Assembly (NCBI RefSeq): GCF_022539505.1
Contig: NC_061511.1
Location: 30,824,620 to 30,888,619, forward strand
Length of the DNA: 64,000 nt
Direction of reading: 5' to 3'
DNA from: Lolium rigidum
Lineage: Eukaryota > Streptophyta > Magnoliopsida > Poales > Poaceae
Numbering within the stretch: position 1 is the stretch's first letter; every line of letters starts with the position of its first letter. Positions 1 through 11,430 of the stretch are shown one piece after another. The notes beneath the pieces are model-generated. The model was not told the origin of the DNA, did not search any database, and worked only from the letters and a program-made list of their open reading frames with translations. Both the position numbers and the translations under genes were made by a program.

Positions 1-91
1 AGAGGGCTAGGTGGTAGAGGAGTGGTCGCCCCCGGTGACGCCTGGTGCGACACGGGGGGGGGGGGGGGGGCATTGTTGTTTGGTTTTCTGG
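1..91 (-). mobile_element. 5' end of a retroposon (rest lies outside window)
   Basis: This is the same sequence as the right end of the complete 1.6-kb retroposon at 45,640-47,267. It ends at the same junction, followed by tacactcctgcgat (92-105), which is one base different from the 14-bp TSD of the downstream copy. The element therefore inserted before the segmental duplication. A run of 17 G (54-70) stands where copy B has only five G followed by tgcg; the long homopolymer may be real or an assembly artefact. Confidence 0.75.
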
Positions 92-105
92 TACACTCCT
101 GCGAT

Positions 106-580
106 CAAACATACACATGCACCTTTTATTTTGACACTGAACGTAGCAATTCCATTACTCGGTCTGGCCACAGGTCATCAACACAAACACAAGAACTTTA
201 TTATATAGTTTTCCTAATCAACACATGACAATCCACCAACCCGTACGCCTTACGTACTTGTCGTGTACTACGGATATACATTGTGATTTTGTAATGTAGT
301 CTCCATGTATAATAACCTTCTCACTCACCGTACTATATATTTCGACCCCTACTAGGGCGACAAGGGAGGGTCTCAGTGGCTGCTAGTGCAAGGGGTAGGA
401 ACTCCGTGGGTAAAAGACCATGACTATGAGTATAACATTTGAATACAATTTCTAAGTGTATTTTCAACTTCATTGGACTACAATCCAGGCTCTCACAAGA
501 CCTCCCCATCAACAGATCAGCATATTGTGGACTTTCCATCTCGAGAGACTAGCTCACATCTCGTCCTGGTCCTTCCCCAA
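106..580. other. Flanking sequence without recognised gene
   Basis: This is AT-rich sequence between the retroposon end and the satellite array, repeated at 47,282-47,760. No credible coding region, RNA gene or element terminus was recognised. It lies at the array edge in both copies, so the array boundary was set before the duplication. Confidence 0.6.
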
Positions 581-3500
581 ACTGAAAGAACTAGGGTTGA
601 TGGAAACCCGTGCACACTGATAGAAGAACACCTATGCAGCGTAATCCACATAACCGCCCCGCACGCTACCTCTCCAGGAAGCCTTGGGATCCCCCGTCGT
701 CTCCCGCCGATGTCGTTGGAATCGGGCCAGATTTGAATTACACGTCCACTTTTCATCGCCCCTGATTTACTAGAAAAATATTTATTAGCTCCGGAATGCG
801 TCATTTTACATGGCTATCTTTTTCGGTTCCGCTCGTCTCCCAATAGGAGCACCGCCACACTCGACGCGATGAAACTTAACGTCCTCTGCATCCCATTTTG
901 AGCACAATTAATAAAAAAACATAAAAACATGAGACCTTCGTGAGGCATCATTCTACGTGACCCAATTGCGAGAAAAAAGTTCAAACTAGGAATACAGCAT
1001 GTATTCCGTAAAAACATTCACGAAATGAGCTATCTCCTACGAATTTCTATGGCTTTTAGGTCAACGGGTTAGGTTACGACCAACGGGCCTGTATAGTTTG
1101 CCGGAACGAGACCATACCTTGCACATTTGTTTACCCTAGGACAGGAATCAACAACGTTTGCTCGGTTTTGGCATCAAGGCCACGGAAAACCTGTTTTTTT
1201 TTCATTTTCTGGGTACCAAAGCAAGTTTTATTGTGAAGCAGATACATGGGGCGCGAACTAGCTAGGGTTGACGGAAACCCTTCCATAGCGATATAATAAC
1301 ACTTACGCAACGCGTTCACACAGCCGGATCCCCCATCGTCTCCCACCGATAAAGTTGGAATCGGGCCGGATTTGAACTATAGGTCTTCTTGAAAAAATCA
1401 TTTTTGGCTCCGGAATGGGTCATTTAGTGTGCCCATCTTTTTCGGGTTTGCGCCTCTACCAATAGTAGCACCGCCACGCTCGCTGTGGCGAAATGGGATA
1501 TCTGGTGCGGCCCATTTTGAGCAATACTAATCAACAATTCCGAAAAATGTGAGACCTTGACGAGGTGTCATTTTATATGACCTAGTTGTGAGAAAAAATC
1601 AAACTTGGATTACATCAGTTATTCTGGAAATACATTCACGAAATGAGCTATAACCTACGGAGTTATATGGCTTTTAAGTCAAACGGACTAGGTTATGGCC
1701 AACGTGCACGCATAGTTTGCTGAAACGAGACCATACTGCGCACATGCGTTCGACCCAGGACATGAATCAATGATGTGTGTGGGGTTTTCATCGTGGCCAC
1801 AAAAAGCCCCTTTTCCATTTTCCAAGTGCCAAACAGGTTTTTTTGTGAAGTAGGTATAGGGGGCGCGAAATAGGGATGAGGGACACCTGTGCACAACTAT
1901 AGAAGAACACCTACGCAACGCGTTTCATACACCTGACGTGCATGCTACCTCTCCGAAAGCCGTAGGATGCCCCCTCCGTCTCCCACTGATGTCGTAGGAA
2001 TTGGGCCGGATTTGAGCTACGAACCCACTTTTACCTGCCCCTTGATTTTCTGGAAATTTTTTTTAGCTCCGAAACATGTCAATTTATGTGCCCATCTTTT
2101 TCAATTTCACGCGTCTCCCAGTAGGAGCACCGCCACGCTCGACGCGGCAAACGAGATGTATGGTGCGTCCCATTTTTAGTACAACTAATTAAAAAATAGA
2201 AAAATGTGAGACCTTAGCAAGGCGTTATTTTTCATGATCTAGTTGTGAGGAAAAAAATTAAAATTGCAACACGGCAGTTATTCTAGAAAAACATTCATGA
2301 AATGAGATATCACCTATGGAGTTATATGGCTTTTAGGTTAAACGGGATAGGTTATGTCCAATAGGCATGCATAGTTTGCCGGAACGAGACAATACCATGC
2401 ACATGCGTGAGCCCTGGGAGGGGAATAAATGTTGTGTGCGGGGTTTTGCCATCGTGGCCACGGAAAACTCGTTTCCATTTTTTCGAGTGCCAAAACAGTT
2501 TTTTTGTGAAGTAGGTAAAGGGGTCGCGAGCTAGGTTGAGTGAAACCCTTGCACAACGATAGAAGAACACCTACGCAATGTGTTCCACACACCCACGCCA
2601 CATGCTAGCTCCACGGGAAGTCGTAGGATCCCTCGCCGTCTCCCGCCGATGTCGTTGAAATCTGGAGGAATTTGAACTACGTGTCCAATTTTCCACGCCC
2701 CTGATTTTCGAGAAAAATGATTTTTAGCTCCGATACGCGACATTTTATGTGCTCATATTTTTCGGTTTTGCGAGTCTCCCAACACGAGCAATGTCGCGCT
2801 CGACGCGGCGAAATGGGACGTCGATGTGTATCATTATTAGCACAACTAATTCGAAAGAAAAATGTGAGACCTTCGCAAGGCGTCATATTATGTGACCCAA
2901 ATACGAGGGAAAAACATTCAAGAAATAAGCTATCACCTACTGAGTTATATGGCTTTTAGGTCAAACGGCTAGGTAATGGCGAACGAACATACATAGTTTC
3001 TGGAACGAGGCCATACCGCGCACATGCGTTTTCCATAGGACTAGATCAACGAAGTATGCAGGCTTTTTCCGTCGTGGCTACGAAAAACCTCTTTTCCATT
3101 TTCCGAGGGCCGAAACAGGTTTTTCTACGAAGCAGAGCCAAGGGCGCGAACTAGGGTAGAGGAAACCTGTGCACAATGATAAAAGAACACATATACAATG
3201 CGTTTTGCAGACCCGCCCCGCGTGCTATCTCTCCGGCAAGCCGTAGGATCCCCTGTTGTTTCCCGCCGATGCCGTTGGAATCGGGTCGGATTTGAACTAC
3301 GTGTCAACTTTTCCCTACCCCTGATTTTCTAGAAAAATCATTTTTAGCTTCAGAACGTGTCATTTTTTGTGCCCATCCTTTTCGGCTCCGTGCGTCTTCC
3401 AACAAGAGCACCACTGCGCTCGACGCGACGTAATACTACGTTCGATGTGTCCCATTTTGAGCACAACTAATTCAAAAAAATCATAAAAATATGTGATCAT

Positions 3501-4626
3501 CACGGGGTGTCATGTTATGCTACCTAGTTGCGAGGAAAAAAATCAAACTTGGACTACAACATTTATTCCTAAAAAACATTGCTATCACCTATGAAGTTAT
3601 ATGGCTTTTAGGGGGCTAGGTTATGGCCAACATGCATGCATAGTTTGCCGGAACAAGGCCATACCACGCACATGCGTGTGCCCTTGGAGAGGAATCAACG
3701 ATCTGTGTGTGGTTTTGCCATCACGGTCATGAAAACAAGTGTTCCATTTTCCGAGTGCCGAAATGGGTTTCTTTTGTGAAGCATGTACAAGGGCGCGAAC
3801 TAGGGTTGAGGGAAAGTTGTGCACAACTATAAAAGAACACCTACGCAACACATTCCACACACATGCCCCAGGCGCTAGCTCTCCATGAAGTCGTAGGTCT
3901 CCCGCTGATGTCGTTGTAATCGGGCGAATTTGAACTACGTGTCCACTTTTCCCTACCTTCGATTTTCTGAAAAAAATCATTACATTCGGAACGCATCATT
4001 TTATAAGCCCATATTTTCACTGCGGCGATCGACGCTGCGAAATGGGATGTCGATGTGCCCATTTTGAGCACAACTAATTCAAAAAAATTCAGAAATATGT
4101 GAGACCTTCGCAAGGCGTCATTTGATGTGACCCAGTTGCGAGGGAAAAACATTCAAGAAATAATATATCACCTACGAAGTTATATGGCTTTTAGGTAAAA
4201 CAGGCTAGGTTATGGCCGATGGGCATTCATAGTTTCCGGAACGAGGCCATACCGCGCACATGCGTGTGCCCTGGGACTGGAATCAACGCAGTGTGCAGGC
4301 TTTTGCCATCGTGGCCACGAAAAATCCCTTTTACATTTTCCGAGGGCCGAAACAGGTTTACGCGTTTCACACACCTGCCCCGCGCGCTATCTATCCGGGA
4401 AGTCATAGGATTCCTCGTCGTCTCCTGCCGATGCCGTTGGAATTGGGCCGGATTTGAACTACGCGTCCACTTTTCTCCGCCCTTGATTTTATGGAAAACT
4501 CATTTTTTGCTCTGGAACATGTCATTTTGTGTGCCCATCTTTTTCGGTTCCGCGCGTCTTCCAACAGGAGCACCGACGCGCTCGACGCAGCGAAATAGGA
4601 CATCGATGCGTACCATTTTGAGCACA
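580..4626. repeat. Degenerate ~640-bp tandem satellite, left block
   Basis: Imperfect head-to-tail units of roughly 520-660 bp. The landmark gatcccccgtcgtctcccgc or close variants recurs near 688, 1,327, 1,970, 2,630, 3,247, 3,893 and 4,408. Other conserved stretches are the ggccataccgcgcacatgcg motif, gggccggatttgaactac, gaccttcgcaaggcgtcatt and a homopolymer-rich aactaattcaaaaaa stretch. Many short ORFs arise in it, but none is conserved between units, so it is read as non-coding satellite. I do not recognise it as a named Triticeae satellite family. Confidence 0.85.
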
Positions 4627-4644
4627 ACTAATTCAAAAAAATCA
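4626..4644. repeat. LINE target-site duplication, left copy
   Basis: The sequence AACTAATTCAAAAAAATCA recurs at 6,316-6,334 on the other side of the LINE. It belongs to the satellite unit, so the LINE landed inside the array. Confidence 0.85.
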
Positions 4645-6315
4645 TTGCAAATCAATGGTGGGGTTTTAGAGACGGTAAGAGGAAGATGCATTGGAATTCC
4701 TGGGACTAGATTTCATCTGCGAAGTCACTAGGAGGTATGGGTTTCCGTAATATGGAGTTGTTCAATGAGGCCATGCTTGGGCGTCAATGTTGGCGCATGA
4801 TCACGGAACCGTCATCTCTATGTGCTCGTGTCCTTAAGGGACGTTATTTTCCCAATGGTGATTGCTGGACTGCTCCCTGCCCTAAGTCAGCGTCATATAC
4901 ATGGCGCAGCATAATTCATGGAAGGAGTTTGCTAGAGAGAGGCATCATTTGGAGAGTAGGAAATGGTTCAAAGATCAAGATTTTGCAAGATAGGTGGATT
5001 CCTCGAGTTATTCCTAGTTCGCTTCGTACTCTGCTACCATTGAGAACTGGTCAGACGGTCGATTATCTTCTATCTGAGGATGTACTGCAATGGAATGAGC
5101 ATTGTGTTCGTTCTATTTTTGAGGAGAATGTGACCGAGCTAATACTCCAGATTCCTATCAGTCGCCAAGGGGGCGAGGATTTCTTATCGTGGCCTCATAA
5201 CAATACCAGTGTCTACACTGTTCGATTAGCGTACTACTTGGCTCGCTCTGATATTATTCTCATTAACCGCAGCAGTACCGGCCAAGGTATGACATCCGAT
5301 TCATGTTCCGAAGTGAAAGGGTGGAAGGCAATTTGGAAGATTTGTGCTCCTGGTAAAATGAAGACCACTTTGTGCCGTTTCGCTCACAATTGTCTCCCCT
5401 CTGGTCGTCAACTTCAACACCGGTATGTGTCTGCTGTCTCGACGTGTATTCATTGCTCGGTACAAGAAGACGTGCAGCACGCGATGCTATTGTGCCCTTT
5501 TGCTAGGGATGTGTGGGAGGATGTGAAGAGGACGTACCAGATTAAGTTGTACCGCAAGGATTTTAATTCTCCAAAGCTATGGCTCTTTGATTTTCTGTCT
5601 AGGTGCAGCAGCCAAGCGGCCACAGCTCTTGCGGTCACTTTTTGGCATCTTTGGGATGTGAGAAACAAGTTGCAGTGAGAAGGAGGGATTGTAAACCCTT
5701 CTAGTGTTGCTCTGGGGATCAAGGCCTACATCGACATGATCTTGACATACCAAGCAAAGCAAGATACCAGCCATAGGCGGGATGAATACCCTGCAGTTCC
5801 CTGGAATCCACCACCGTCAGGTAACCTGCTAATTAACGTTGATGCAACTTTGTTTTCTTCATCCAAGAGAATGGACGCTGGTGTGATCATTAGAGATCAT
5901 AACGGTGATTGTGTTGCGGCCTGCTGCAATAGCTTTCCTAATGTGATCGTACCTGAGTTAGATGAAGCTATGGCGGTCAGGTTGGCGCTCTCCTTTGCTA
6001 GAGATGAGGGACTGAACAATCTGATCATAGCCTCTGACTGCTTATCGGTGGTTCAGAGTGCCAAATACTTGACGAGAAATTTCCCTTTCTGTGACCCTGT
6101 GTTGGAAGATATTAAATCCCTTTTGTCTTCTTTTGAATCTTGTTCTACCCGTCATGTGTATCGTGGGCAAAATATTGCCGCGCACTGTTTAGCTCGCTCT
6201 AGCGAGGATAGTTGTATGTCTGTGTGGCGTGGTGTGCCTCCTGAGTGTATTCAGGATACAATTTGTATTGATTCTATGTTTGTATAATGAATAAAGCACA
6301 CACGTTTCGAAAAAA
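4645..6315 (+). mobile_element. 5'-truncated LINE (plant L1-type retrotransposon)
   Basis: A retroposed copy about 1.67 kb long. It keeps only the last part of ORF2: the end of the reverse transcriptase, a zinc-binding region and a plant-LINE RNase H. The 3' end has an aataaa-like signal and an A-run, and the copy is flanked by 19-bp TSDs (4,626-4,644 and 6,316-6,334). 5' truncation with a poly(A) end and long TSDs is the hallmark of target-primed reverse transcription. The orientation is plus, and the copy interrupts the ~640-bp satellite. Confidence 0.9.
4650..6287 (+). pseudogene. LINE ORF2 C-terminal remnant (zf-RVT plus RNase H), two in-frame stops
   Basis: One reading frame runs from about 4,650 to the stop at 6,285-6,287, broken by TAG at 4,707-4,709 and TGA at 5,676-5,678. 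After the first stop, GGMGFRNMELFNEAMLGRQC is the typical end of plant LINE reverse transcriptase. The zf-RVT region follows, with CRFAHNCLPSGRQL and CIHCSVQEDVQHAMLLCPFA carrying the Cys/His ligands. After the TGA, in the same frame, comes an RNase H-like domain with LLINVDATLF, GVIIRDHNGD, ELDEAMAVRLAL and ASDCLSVV. The acidic residues of NVDAT, ELDEA and ASDCLS fit the catalytic positions of the family. The copy is dead because of the truncation and the two stops. Confidence 0.9.
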
Positions 6316-6334
6316 AACTAATTCAAAAAAATCA
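6316..6334. repeat. LINE target-site duplication, right copy
   Basis: Identical to 4,626-4,644. Its first bases merge with the A-run of the LINE tail, so the true TSD may be one or two bases shorter. Confidence 0.85.
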
Positions 6335-7690
6335 GAAATATGTGAGACCTTCCCAAGGCGTCATTTTATGTGACCCAGTTGCGAGGGAAAAACATTCAAG
6401 AAATAAGATATCACCTACGAAGTTATATGGCTTTTAGGTCAAACGAGATAGATTATGACCGATGGGCATGCATAGTTTCCAGAACGATGCCATACCACAC
6501 ACATGCATGTGCCCTAGGACTGGAATCAACGCAATGTGCAGGCTTTTGCCATCGTGGCCACGGAAAACCCGTTTACATTTTCCGAGGGCCCGAACAGGTT
6601 TACGCGTTTCACACACCCGCCCCACGTGCTATCTCTTCGGGAAGCCGTAGGATCCCCCGTCGTCTCATGTCGATGTTGTTGGAATCGGGTCGGATTTGAA
6701 CAACGCGTCCACTTTTTCTCGCCCCTGATTTTATGGAAACTCATTTTTAGCTCTGGAACGTGTCATTTTGTGTGCCAATCTTTTTCAGTTCCGTGCGTCT
6801 TCCAACAGGAGCACTGCCGCGCTCGACGTGGCAAAATGGGATGTCAATGCGTCCCATTTTGAGCACAGCTTATTCAAACAAAGCAGAAATATGTGAGACC
6901 TTCGTAAGGCGTAATTTTATGTGACCCAGTTGTGAGGGAAAAACATTCACAAAATCGAGGCCATACCACGCACATGCGTGTGCCATGGGACTGGAATCAA
7001 CGCAGTGTGCATGCTTTTGCCATCGTGACTACAAAATACGCCTTTTCCATTTTCCGAGGCTCAAAACGGTTTTTTTACAAAGCGGTCAGGGGCGTGAACT
7101 AGGATTGAGGAAAATCTGTGCACAATGATTGAAGAACACCTACATAACGCATTTCGCGCACTCGCCCCGCACGCTATCTCTCCGGGAGGCCGTAGGATCC
7201 CCCGACGTCTCCCGCCGATGCCGTTAGAATCGGGTCAGATTTGAACTACGCGTCCACTTTTCCATGCCCCTGATTTTATGGAAAAATCATTTTTAGCTCC
7301 GGAATGTGTCATTTTATGTGGCCATCCTTTTCGGTTCCGCGTGTCTTCCAATAGTAGCACCGCCATGCTCGACGCGGTACGTTCGATGTGTCCCATTTTG
7401 AGCGCAACTAATTCAAAAAAAACACATAAAAGTGTGACATTCGCGGGGCGTCATGTTATGTGACCTAGTTGCGAGGAAAAAAAAATCAAACTTGGAATAC
7501 AATATTTATTCCTGAAAAACATTCATGAAATGAGGCTATCATCTACAAATTTATATGGCTTTTAGGTCAAATGGGCTAGGTTATGGCAAACATGCATGCA
7601 TAGTTTGCCGAAACGAGGCCATACCCGTGCACATGCATGTGCCCTAGGACAGGAATCCACGATATTGTCTGTGTGGTTTTTTCCATCGCG
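6335..7690. repeat. Degenerate ~640-bp satellite, right block
   Basis: Continuation of the array at 580-4,626 after the LINE. The gatccccc-type landmarks lie near 6,651 and 7,197. The last unit decays into the duplicated unique segment at about 7,690-7,717. No coding sequence is recognised. Confidence 0.8.
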
Positions 7691-7699
7691 GGACTAAAG

Positions 7700-9130
7700 G
7701 CCCTCTCTCCACTAGTGACGTCATCGGAGCTTCTCGTCTGCTTCCGGCTCGTCCTAGGGTTTGTGATACCCGCTCTATTGTTCTAGTGGCAAGAGCAGCA
7801 ATAGGTGGGAGGGTAGACCTTAGGAATCCGGAGTGCTTCTGCTTTGGTGGTTTTGCACGCCACATGGTGGTGTGGCTCTCAGTCCTCTTCATCCAAAGGT
7901 TGAAGAATAAGTTCGAGGCGGGCTCCCACAATAAGTGTGGGAATATCGAGTTCTTCTTCTACGTTGCTCCCCCTTTCTCTTGGCCGTCTGTGGAGGTGAG
8001 GCAGAGGAAGGGATGGTGCCGTATGCGCTGATGCTGGAAGACGACATAGGTCTGCGAGCTGCGACTGTTCCATGGAGAAGCTCAACAGGGGACTCGTGAT
8101 GGCGGTTGACGTATTTACGTCTTATGGCCGAACAGTGTCGCTATTGAGCCACAAGATGGTTGCTCTTTTTCCAGGCGAGAAGCCGATGTGGAGGTTATTC
8201 GTCCTCTACTTTCGAGCACTATGAGGCGCCGATGCTCCAATTGGTTCATCCCCGGTAGCAGCAGTGTTGTCTCGGCCAGAGTTTGGACTTCGTCTTCATA
8301 GTGTTCTATGACTTGATTGCTTTTCCTTTATATGTTATAGGGTCCTTTCTGTAAAACTCCATGTTTATCTTTAGTGTTTATTTTCATTTCGAGAACCACC
8401 ACCTTCGAATATTGTGACCCACCACCTTTCGTGACACCCTCACTCTATGCATCTCTCTCCCCCTCCATGAAATGAACAATTCGTTAACCTATTTTGCTCA
8501 TGAAATGATATGCATTAATTGTTTCATTGAATAAAATAATGATTCAAGAAATAAAACAACAATTGTATTTTCCCTATATTTGGGTTTGGCGAGTCGAGTT
8601 CGTTTTGATATGGCATTGTTTACAATTCTAATTATAATTGGTCGATCAATTCCTCCGTCTATTTTTTTAATGAAAATACTATTTGTAGGTATGATAATCT
8701 GTATTCTTTCCGGTTATTATTTAGTTTAAGTTAAAAGATAATTTACATCTAGTTATTTTGAATTTTCTAATCTCTTGGATGCTAATCTTTGCATGCAGGA
8801 AAAATATAGAGGATCAAAGTGGAGATAGAACATGACTTGTCTATGTATGATAACAAGTACTACTAATTCATTTGTCGATCAAGGTAACTAGGCGTGGGTA
8901 GTAGTTAAGCTAGTTATTTTGCACGTGCATGTATTCGTGAAATTGTCCATCAGCAATACTTGGTGTTGAAAGGCTGCTACGTGTGCTTGCTACCACATGG
9001 TGGCCTATGACCCCTACGTTTCCATAGTTCGTGCTCATATGTATCGTTTGATTCCTATAAAGCTGCCGCTACACCATGTATTCCTCCTACCACACACAGC
9101 ATCCATCGAGAGAGATTACTTGTTTGGTCC
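7700..9130. other. Duplicated segment without recognised gene
   Basis: Matches 57,300-58,830 with moderate divergence. It includes gggtttgtgatacccgctct, a segment ending in ggtcctttctgtaaaactcc that resembles transcript 3' ends of grass repeats, and AT-rich sequence. A TATA-like cctataaag at about 9,056 is followed by short ATGs, but no ORF longer than about 20 codons follows in either copy that I would call a gene. Function is unknown. Confidence 0.5.
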
Positions 9131-9273
9131 GTCAAAATGATGCTTCTAGAAAAGATACCAAGGTGATTCAACTAGGGCCGGGTGACCACAAAGTGTAGGA
9201 TCAAAGCGTGAGCTGCAAAGAAGGCCGATTTCTCCAATGACGTTGGCTGGTATCTTCACATCTGTGCATATAA
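9130..9273 (-). pseudogene. 3' end of F-box-type pseudogene, cut off by CACTA insertion
   Basis: Read on the minus strand, this segment continues the F-box-associated relic that resumes at 23,340. In copy B the same sequence is joined without interruption (58,830-58,956). The reading GEISLLCSSRFDP resembles the C-terminal part of plant F-box-associated domains, but the frame is already broken. The fragment is short, so its assignment rests on contiguity in copy B. Confidence 0.55.
9271..9273. repeat. CACTA target-site duplication TAA, left
   Basis: TAA directly precedes CACTACGGGAAA, and TAA follows the other terminus at 23,340-23,342. Three bases is the standard TSD length for CACTA elements. 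Confidence 0.85.
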
Positions 9274-9780
9274 CACTACGGGAAAGACTGGCGTTGCCGT
9301 GCGGCACTTTGCACGGCAAAGGCCGCTATACGCACGGCAAAGGCTTTGCCGTGCGCGCACGCACGGCAAAGGCTGCCCGGCAAAACAAGCGACAGCAAAG
9401 GCAACGTTGCCGTGCGCACCGCCTATCTGCACGGCAAAGACCGTTGCCGTGCGCCCTTTTCTTTGCCGTGCGTCCGGTACTTTGCCGTGCGGCAGAACGT
9501 TGCCGTGCGTGCGTGGCTTTGCCGTGCGCGGTGACATTGCCGTGCGGCTCCTCCTTTGCCGTGCGTGGCAGCGTTGCCGTGCGCTGCTTCTGTGCCGTGA
9601 AGATATCTTTGCCGTGCGGCAGAGGGCCAGCCCGCACGGCAAAGGCCTTTGCAGCAGACCCTCCAGGATCTCCCAGGCGACACAGGTGACCGCCACGTGG
9701 CCCCTTTGCCGTGCGTGTGCACACGGCAAAGAGACCAAAAGTCCTTTGCCGTGTGCACACGCACGGCAAAGGCCCCTGCA
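9274..9780. repeat. CACTA left subterminal repeat region
   Basis: Dense direct and inverted copies of tttgccgtgcg / cgcacggcaaag, well over a dozen in 500 bp. In CACTA elements such motifs bind the element's TNPA-type protein and define the ends. The many long overlapping ORFs here (up to about 200 codons) are artefacts of the GC-rich repeat. Confidence 0.85.
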
Positions 9781-10040
9781 TTTTTCATTTTTTTGCTGTT
9801 TTTCAATTATCCCTGCATTTCAAATATTGCATTTCACAAATATAGCATATATAACATATATATCAACATATGATCACCAAACACATCAACAACACCACAA
9901 ATACATCGAGCACACATAGTTCATGCATACAATCCGTTACATGGAGTCCACATCGAGCATACATAGTTCATGCATTATTACAATTCATAACAAGTGCGAA
10001 CAATGCATTACAACGACGACGAGTGCACGAAGACCATGCC
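9781..10040. other. CACTA internal AT-rich spacer
   Basis: Between the left subterminal repeats and the ORF1 remnant. It contains a short duplicated stretch (catcgagcacacatagttcatgca-like at about 9,904 and 9,951). It is probably the 3' untranslated part of the minus-strand gene that follows. No coding sequence is seen. Confidence 0.5.
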
Positions 10041-11430
10041 ATCAACCTTGTCCTCCTCCGCTTCCGCCGGCCTCATCGTCATTGCCTTGTGACATATAAT
10101 CTATAAGCATGTTGATGGAATGAACATTTGCATTTGCATATTGAACACTTGAACAAGTAGCGGGTTGGGCACAAGAGGACTCACCGCGGTTCATGCTCCG
10201 GATGATGTTCATGTTGTTGACGGTGACAGGTGTCCCCGGGGTCTGAGTGGGCGGTGGCGGCATCCACGGCATGGAGTAAGGTGGAGGAGCAGCAATACTC
10301 CCCGGTGGAGTAGACAGAACCGTCTGGCTCATCAGCCAGCTCATCTGTGCCCGTCTGCTGCTGCATCATCTGCTGCTGCTGTTGCATCTGCCGCATCATC
10401 CGTATCTCGCTGCTGCCGGTACTCCTGAATCTGCTGCTCCATGTGCGCCCTTTGCTCCTCGGGCCGCCTGCTCCTTCGCTGCCATCTCCTCCTACGTTGT
10501 GTTGCCGCGATGTCATTAACATTTCAATGGAAAGCATGTAAAGGAAATGTAGAGGCTCGAGGAAGAACATACCCGTAACCGCTCGACAGCCTAGATCCGA
10601 AGCCCGTGGCCGGGGCTCTACCTCAGGCTGGCCGCTCTTACGACCACGACGGATCTGGCGGAGAGAGGGAACCTTCGCTGGGTCGACGCACCCGTCACCA
10701 AACCATAGGCGGCCATGCTTCAAGCCTTCTCCCGCAAGCACCGCGACCTCAGGGTCAAAGTCCTCGGCCTCTGGGTTGGCCTCCTCGCCGTACTTCTGCT
10801 TGAACTTGGAGACATACGACGTGCACTGGGTCTTGCATTGCGGGTTAAGCCACACGGACCCCGTCTCAGGATCAGGCGTCTTCCTTTGCTTCATCTTCTT
10901 TAGCACGGCAAAGACGTTAGGCTTCGCTCCTCGTCCCGAGTTCCCGCAAAAGAGAACATGTAATCAAGTGAAGTGGCACACCCTTGCGGAGTTAACAAAT
11001 ATATAACATGAATTCAAAGAATGAAGGAACCATTAATTTGCTCACCTCGTTCTGCAGGTGAAGAGAGAGGGGATGCTGCCTTGGATATGCGATCCACCTC
11101 GCATCTCTCGCCCGCTTCTTCTTGCCCTCCTCGTGCTTCTTGAGGTACCGGGGGCATGTCCACCACATGACCATCGCAAGAAAGCACCTATCGTCCTTGC
11201 CGACGTACTGAGGAGGGTTCTACATGCACAAGATAAACCCATTATGGTAAAATAAACTACATGGCGCTAAAGCAAATCAATAACACATAAATGCAAATAC
11301 CCGCATGTATCGCCACGGCTGCATGAGCGTGTCGCGAGCGTCCTCCTTAGTCATGTGGACGAAGCGGTCGGCGTGCCAGTCGCGGACGCATTGAATACGT
11401 GCCTCGTAGTGCCTGCCAGTCACCCTAACC
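10040..11430 (-). pseudogene. Remnant of CACTA ORF1-type protein (plant transposase Ptta/En/Spm, PF03004-like)
   Basis: Several exons are legible on the minus strand. About 11,425-11,301 reads RHYEARIQCVRDWHADRFVH and ends at donor gtatttgc. 11,219-11,046 (acceptor atgtag) reads WWTCPRYLKKHEEGKKKRA and ends at donor gtgagc. About 10,943-10,575 contains KMKQRKTPDPETGSVW, CTSYVSKFKQKYGEEA and GRLWFGDGCVDPAKVPSLRQ, then gtatgttc. A last exon at about 10,500-10,160 has a Gln/Met-rich coiled stretch (RMMRQMQQQQQMMQQQ) and a Pro-rich tail in a different frame. This order fits the C-terminal half of the family. The N-terminal part is missing: the telomere-motif array starts at about 11,430. Frame changes in the last exon mark it as broken. 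Confidence 0.75.

Larger units (their letters stand above)
1..9273. repeat. Segmental duplication, copy A, left part
   Basis: This stretch has a second copy downstream. Base 1 corresponds to base 47,187. About 1-1,040 matches 47,187-48,215, 1,795-2,440 matches 48,230-48,823, and 7,717-9,273 matches 57,300-58,953, all in the same orientation. The middle differs: copy A has a long satellite array with a LINE, while copy B has only array fragments and other insertions. The match was seen by eye from long near-identical runs. Percent identity was not computed. Confidence 0.9.

Noticed and set aside
580..7690. tRNA or SINE genes suggested by the B-box-like gttcaaatcc (minus strand)
   Set aside because: No convincing A box at the right distance, no cloverleaf and no TSD-bounded SINE. 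The match is short and repeats only because the satellite repeats.
9237..9919. ORFs of 127-206 codons near the CACTA left end
   Set aside because: All are translations of the tttgccgtgcg subterminal repeats in different frames; the right end gives the same artefact (22,795-23,423).
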